A DNA stretch of 8,619 bases from Chthoniobacterales bacterium (GTDB lineage: Bacteria; Verrucomicrobiota; Verrucomicrobiia; Chthoniobacterales; UBA10450). The notes below the pieces were generated by a model. That model was not told where the DNA came from, did no database searches, and worked only from the letters and a program-made list of their open reading frames with translations. Below, one piece after another: positions 6,827 to 8,619 of this stretch. The stretch covers positions 1 to 8,619 of the forward strand of contig JACCZQ010000341.1 of NCBI GenBank assembly GCA_013695905.1. Reading direction: 5' to 3'. The first letter of the stretch is position 1. Each line of letters opens with the position of its first letter. A program made the translations under genes and the position numbers.

Positions 6827-7507
6827 ATGAAACTTACTCCCTACGGTCATTCGTGCTTTGCGGTGTTGGTGTCGGGAAAGACGCTCCTGTTCGATCCCTT
6901 CATCACGCCGAATCCGTTGGCGGAGAATATTGATATCTCGAGGGTAGCGGCGGACTTCATCCTCGTGTCGCACGGGCACGAGGATCACGTAGCGGATGTC
7001 GTGGCGATCGCGAAACGGACGGGCGCGGCCGTCATCGCTCCTTACGAAGTGAGCCAGTGGCTGGAGAAGAAGGGTGTCGAAAACGTGCAGGGGATGAACC
7101 ATGGCGGCGCGGCGAAGATGCCGTTCGGCCGGGTCAAGCTAACGGCTGCAGTCCACAGCAGCTCCATGCCCGATGGCAGCTACGGAGGCAATCCTTGCGG
7201 GTTTGTGGTGGAAAGCAGCGACGGGAACTTCTACTACTCTGGCGACACCGCGCTCACGATGGACATGAAGCTCATCGGAGAGCAGACGCAGCTGCGGTTC
7301 GCAGCGCTGCCGGTGGGCGACTTCTTCACCATGGGAATCGAGGACGCGATCCGCGCCGCTGGGTTTGTCGCGGTTAAGAAAGTGGTCGGTGTGCACTACG
7401 ACACCTTCCCGCCGATCAAGCTCGACCGGGAGGCGGCCACGCGCGCCTTCGAGGCAGCAGGCATGGAACTGTTGCTCCCTGCCATCGGCGAAACGATCGA
7501 CCTATAG
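6827..7507 (+). CDS. Metal-dependent hydrolase, metallo-beta-lactamase fold (UPF0173 family)
   Basis: A cytoplasmic hydrolase of 226 residues, the usual UPF0173 length, with no signal peptide. It begins with the family's typical MKLTPYGHSCF and has DPF at 23-25. The metal site motif HGHEDH is at residues 49-54, a further histidine ligand candidate is H110, GD lies at 139-140 (YYSGDTALTMDM), and the family-specific HYDTFPPI starts at H190. All expected ligands for a two-metal centre are present, so it should be active; the physiological substrate of this family is not established. The frame is open upstream to 6674, but that extension overlaps the methyltransferase gene and lacks family similarity, so I chose ATG 6827. 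No strong Shine-Dalgarno is seen. It lies 52 bases after the methyltransferase and may be read through from that operon. Confidence 0.93.
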   Translation: MKLTPYGHSCFAVLVSGKTLLFDPFITPNPLAENIDISRVAADFILVSHGHEDHVADVVAIAKRTGAAVIAPYEVSQWLEKKGVENVQGMNHGGAAKMPFGRVKLTAAVHSSSMPDGSYGGNPCGFVVESSDGNFYYSGDTALTMDMKLIGEQTQLRFAALPVGDFFTMGIEDAIRAAGFVAVKKVVGVHYDTFPPIKLDREAATRAFEAAGMELLLPAIGETIDL

Positions 7508-7517
7508 GCCCGCGAGT

Positions 7518-7550
7518 TCTCCGGCCGGAGAGGCGACACCCCTGTCGCCT
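7518..7550. terminator. Two adjacent hairpins after the MBL hydrolase gene
   Basis: TCTCCGGCCGGAGA (7518-7531) is a perfect 14-base palindrome. It is followed directly by AGGCGACA-CCCC-TGTCGCCT (7531-7550), an 8-bp stem with a CCCC loop. They lie within 45 bases of the hydrolase stop, in a gap between convergent genes. No T tract follows on the plus strand, so classical intrinsic termination is doubtful; RNA 3'-end protection or a REP-like repeat is equally possible. Confidence 0.5.
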
Positions 7551-7571
7551 GACTCGCTGGTGGTGTCGCTC

Positions 7572-7597
7572 AAAAGCGGAACCTCCTCAGTTCCGCT
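7572..7597 (-). terminator. Intrinsic terminator of the Nudix gene, overlapping its stop codon
   Basis: AGCGGAAC (7575-7582) and GTTCCGCT (7590-7597) form a perfect 8-bp stem with a 7-base loop. Read on the minus strand the stem is followed by a short T tract (7575-7572), as in an intrinsic terminator. The Nudix TGA (7587-7589) sits in the loop. GTGGTG at 7560-7565 and CACCAC at 7598-7603 can add an outer stem. Confidence 0.6.
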
Positions 7598-8096
7598 CAC
7601 CACGCGCAGCGAGCTCCGTCGCCAATCGGTCGAGGAATGCACTTTGCGCGGCATTTATCTTCATCCGCGCCTTTTCCAGCGGGAAGAACTCTGCGCGATC
7701 GACTTCCGGAAACATGACACGAATCCCGGAGCGCGGCGGCCATTCCATCTCGAACGAGTTCGACCGCAGCGTGAAGCCCTCCGCCAAGTCGCCCTCAAAC
7801 GCCCACGCGTGCACGATCTTGCCACCTTTCTGCTTCACCTCGCCGAGCGGAATCCGATCCTCACTAGATGCCGCCATGCCAAGTTCCTCCTGAAACTCCA
7901 CCCGTGCACGGCTTAACAGATCCTCTCCCGTGGTCACTTCACCTTTGGGGATCGTCCAGGAGCCTTCGTCCTTCTTTCGGAAGTAAGGCCCACCCGGATG
8001 GACAAGCAGCACCTCCCGCTCGCGGGCGCGCACGCGGAACATCAACAAGCCCGCACTTACTCGCGAGCGGTTAGGCTTCAGGTCGGTCTTCACCAA
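7587..8096 (-). CDS. Nudix hydrolase (COG4119-like)
   Basis: A Nudix-fold pyrophosphohydrolase of 169 residues, cytoplasmic, likely hydrolysing a nucleoside diphosphate-linked compound. The N-terminal strand region SAGLLMFRVRAREREVLLVHPGGPYFRKKD and WTIPKGE resemble the COG4119 type of predicted NTP pyrophosphohydrolase. The Nudix box spans residues 52-74: G52, E58, E67, E70, E71 and G73 fit the GX5EX7REUXEEXGU pattern. The arginine before the catalytic glutamates is valine here (V66; an arginine stands one place earlier at 65). The metal-binding glutamates are intact, so activity remains likely. The start is TTG at 8096, or GTG immediately after it at 8093; a GAGGAG eight bases upstream favours TTG. 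Earlier in-frame ATGs are absent. It is divergent from the brkB remnant and convergent with the MBL hydrolase. Confidence 0.9.
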   Translation of the reverse strand: MVKTDLKPNRSRVSAGLLMFRVRAREREVLLVHPGGPYFRKKDEGSWTIPKGEVTTGEDLLSRARVEFQEELGMAASSEDRIPLGEVKQKGGKIVHAWAFEGDLAEGFTLRSNSFEMEWPPRSGIRVMFPEVDRAEFFPLEKARMKINAAQSAFLDRLATELAARGERN

Positions 8097-8104
8097 AGTA
8101 TCTT

Positions 8105-8110
8105 CTCCTC
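8105..8110 (-). promoter_or_regulatory. Shine-Dalgarno (GAGGAG on minus strand) for the Nudix gene
   Basis: CTCCTC on the plus strand reads GAGGAG on the minus strand, eight bases before the TTG codon at 8096-8094. It supports a non-ATG start for this gene. Confidence 0.6.
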
Positions 8111-8168
8111 ATCCCAAGAGCTAAGCACCGGCCGCAGGCATCCTGCATCCATCGCCGCATCGTATCCC

Positions 8169-8174
8169 AGAGGG
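8169..8174 (+). promoter_or_regulatory. Shine-Dalgarno (AGAGGG) of the brkB remnant
   Basis: AGAGGG ends five bases before ATG 8180. A well-placed ribosome site argues that this ATG was the true start before the gene was broken. Confidence 0.55.
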
Positions 8175-8179
8175 TTCCC

Positions 8180-8468
8180 ATGAAACAATTCTTCCAGATT
8201 TCAAAAAGAGGCCGCGTCGGAATTCTTCGAAGACGATGCGATGAGTCTGGCGGCTGCGCTGGCGCTCTACCCCGTCATCGCGCTGGCGCCCCTGGTCACC
8301 GTCATGCTGATGATCGCCGGCATGATCTTCGGAGATCGCGCGGCGGAATGGTTTGTGCGGGAACATGCGAACCGGCTGGTCGTGGAAGCGCGCGATGCGG
8401 ATGATCCTGAAGCCGAAGCAAAGATCGCTCATCGCAGTGCGAAAGACAGAATGTCCGGGAAGGCCTAG
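8180..8468 (+). pseudogene. Truncated, frameshifted YihY/BrkB-family membrane protein gene
   Basis: The N-terminus of a YihY/BrkB-family inner-membrane protein, split over two frames. ATG 8180 gives MKQFFQIS and then runs into a different frame. The next frame (0 mod 3) continues as KEAASEFFEDDA and then MSLAAALALYPVIALAPLVTV, GMIFGDRAAEW, the usual start and first membrane helix of BrkB proteins. Removing one A from the five-A run at 8208-8212 joins the two parts into a single reading frame of about 95 codons. After GDRAAEW the likeness to BrkB ends. A charged, unrecognised tail (VVEARDADDPEAEAKIAH) runs to TAG 8466-8468, about 200 residues short of the family's normal length. A repeat element begins 11 bases later. 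An internal start at ATG 8241 would give 75 residues. Decay is the simplest reading; a sequencing error could explain the frameshift but not the truncation. Confidence 0.7.
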
Positions 8469-8478
8469 CTGTCTCTTA

Positions 8479-8619
8479 GAAGCAGTTTCAAAAGTGGCCT
8501 TCGTCTTGAAAGCGCCGTCCATTTCCCCTCATCCCAACCTTCTCCCCGAGGGAGAAGGAGTTCCCTCTCCTCCTGGGAGAGGGTCAGAGTGAAGGCTCTT
8601 CGACTTTTGCAACCGCTTC
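8479..8619. repeat. Inverted-repeat element (MITE-like), possibly cut by the window end
   Basis: GAAGCAGTTTCAAAAGT (8479-8495) is repeated inverted at 8603-8619, matching at 15 of 17 bases. Just inside, GCCTTC near 8498-8503 has an inverted partner GAAGGC at 8591-8596. The core holds two perfect hairpins side by side: a 9-bp stem with loop CGA (8538-8558) and an 8-bp stem with loop TCCTG (8563-8583). The core words (CCCTCATCCC, CTTCTCCCC, GGGAGAGGG) are like widespread bacterial REP-type repeats. No open reading frame of coding character is inside. The right arm ends on the last base shown, so the full element may be longer. Confidence 0.7.

Noticed and set aside
5695..6828. 377-residue minus-strand frame opposite the methyltransferase
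   Set aside because: Antisense shadow: no family resemblance, and the plus-strand frame has signal peptide and SAM motifs.
8200..8215. Programmed +1 frameshift in brkB at the A run
   Set aside because: The protein is also truncated and I see no stop or stimulatory structure typical of programmed shifting; decay or a sequencing slip is simpler.
1..8619. CRISPR array, tRNA, rRNA, riboswitch, transposase, prophage, toxin-antitoxin or defence genes
   Set aside because: No regularly spaced repeats, cloverleaf or rRNA-like sequence, or matching protein motifs were seen on either strand.

Overview
The window is a stretch of ordinary bacterial chromosome, GC-rich (roughly 60% by eye). Genes are closely packed, sit on both strands, and have short gaps that often carry inverted repeats. 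The style of the methionyl-tRNA synthetase (short, cysteine-poor insert), the secreted methyltransferase and the DUF5985-like pair fit a soil-type Verrucomicrobiota (Chthoniobacter/Opitutus-like) best. This placement is inference from protein character only; no marker gene in the window fixes it.

Layout. 2-1407 (+): the 3' end of accD overlaps folC by 4 bases, the classic accD-folC order. 1408-1579: gap between convergent genes, filled mainly by a 131-bp imperfect palindrome. 1580-3127 (-): metG. 3128-3319: divergent promoter gap. 3320-4229 (+): a tight three-gene operon encoding a winged-helix protein and two tiny three-helix membrane proteins (DUF5985-like). 4400-6774 (+): an APC-superfamily amino acid permease overlapping, by ATGA, a signal-peptide-bearing SAM-type methyltransferase with an extra C-terminal beta-rich domain. 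6827-7507 (+): an UPF0173-type metallo-beta-lactamase-fold hydrolase. 7508-7597: a cluster of hairpins between convergent genes. 7587-8096 (-): a Nudix hydrolase. 8180-8468 (+): a frameshifted and truncated YihY/BrkB-family gene. 8479-8619: a repeat element with inverted ends and two internal hairpins, reaching exactly to the window edge and possibly continuing past it.

How the genes work together. accD and folC are housekeeping genes (malonyl-CoA and folate polyglutamate synthesis), and metG serves translation. The wHTH plus two membrane proteins look like one functional unit of unknown role. The permease and exported methyltransferase look translationally coupled, but a shared substrate cannot be read from the sequence. 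The MBL hydrolase and Nudix enzyme are probably independent house-cleaning enzymes.

I see no prophage, CRISPR array, transposase, rRNA, tRNA or defence island. The items most worth a second look are the palindromic element at 1436-1566, the small-membrane-protein operon at 3320-4229, the exported methyltransferase, and the broken brkB next to an inverted-repeat element at the right end. No gene-free stretch exceeds 300 bases.
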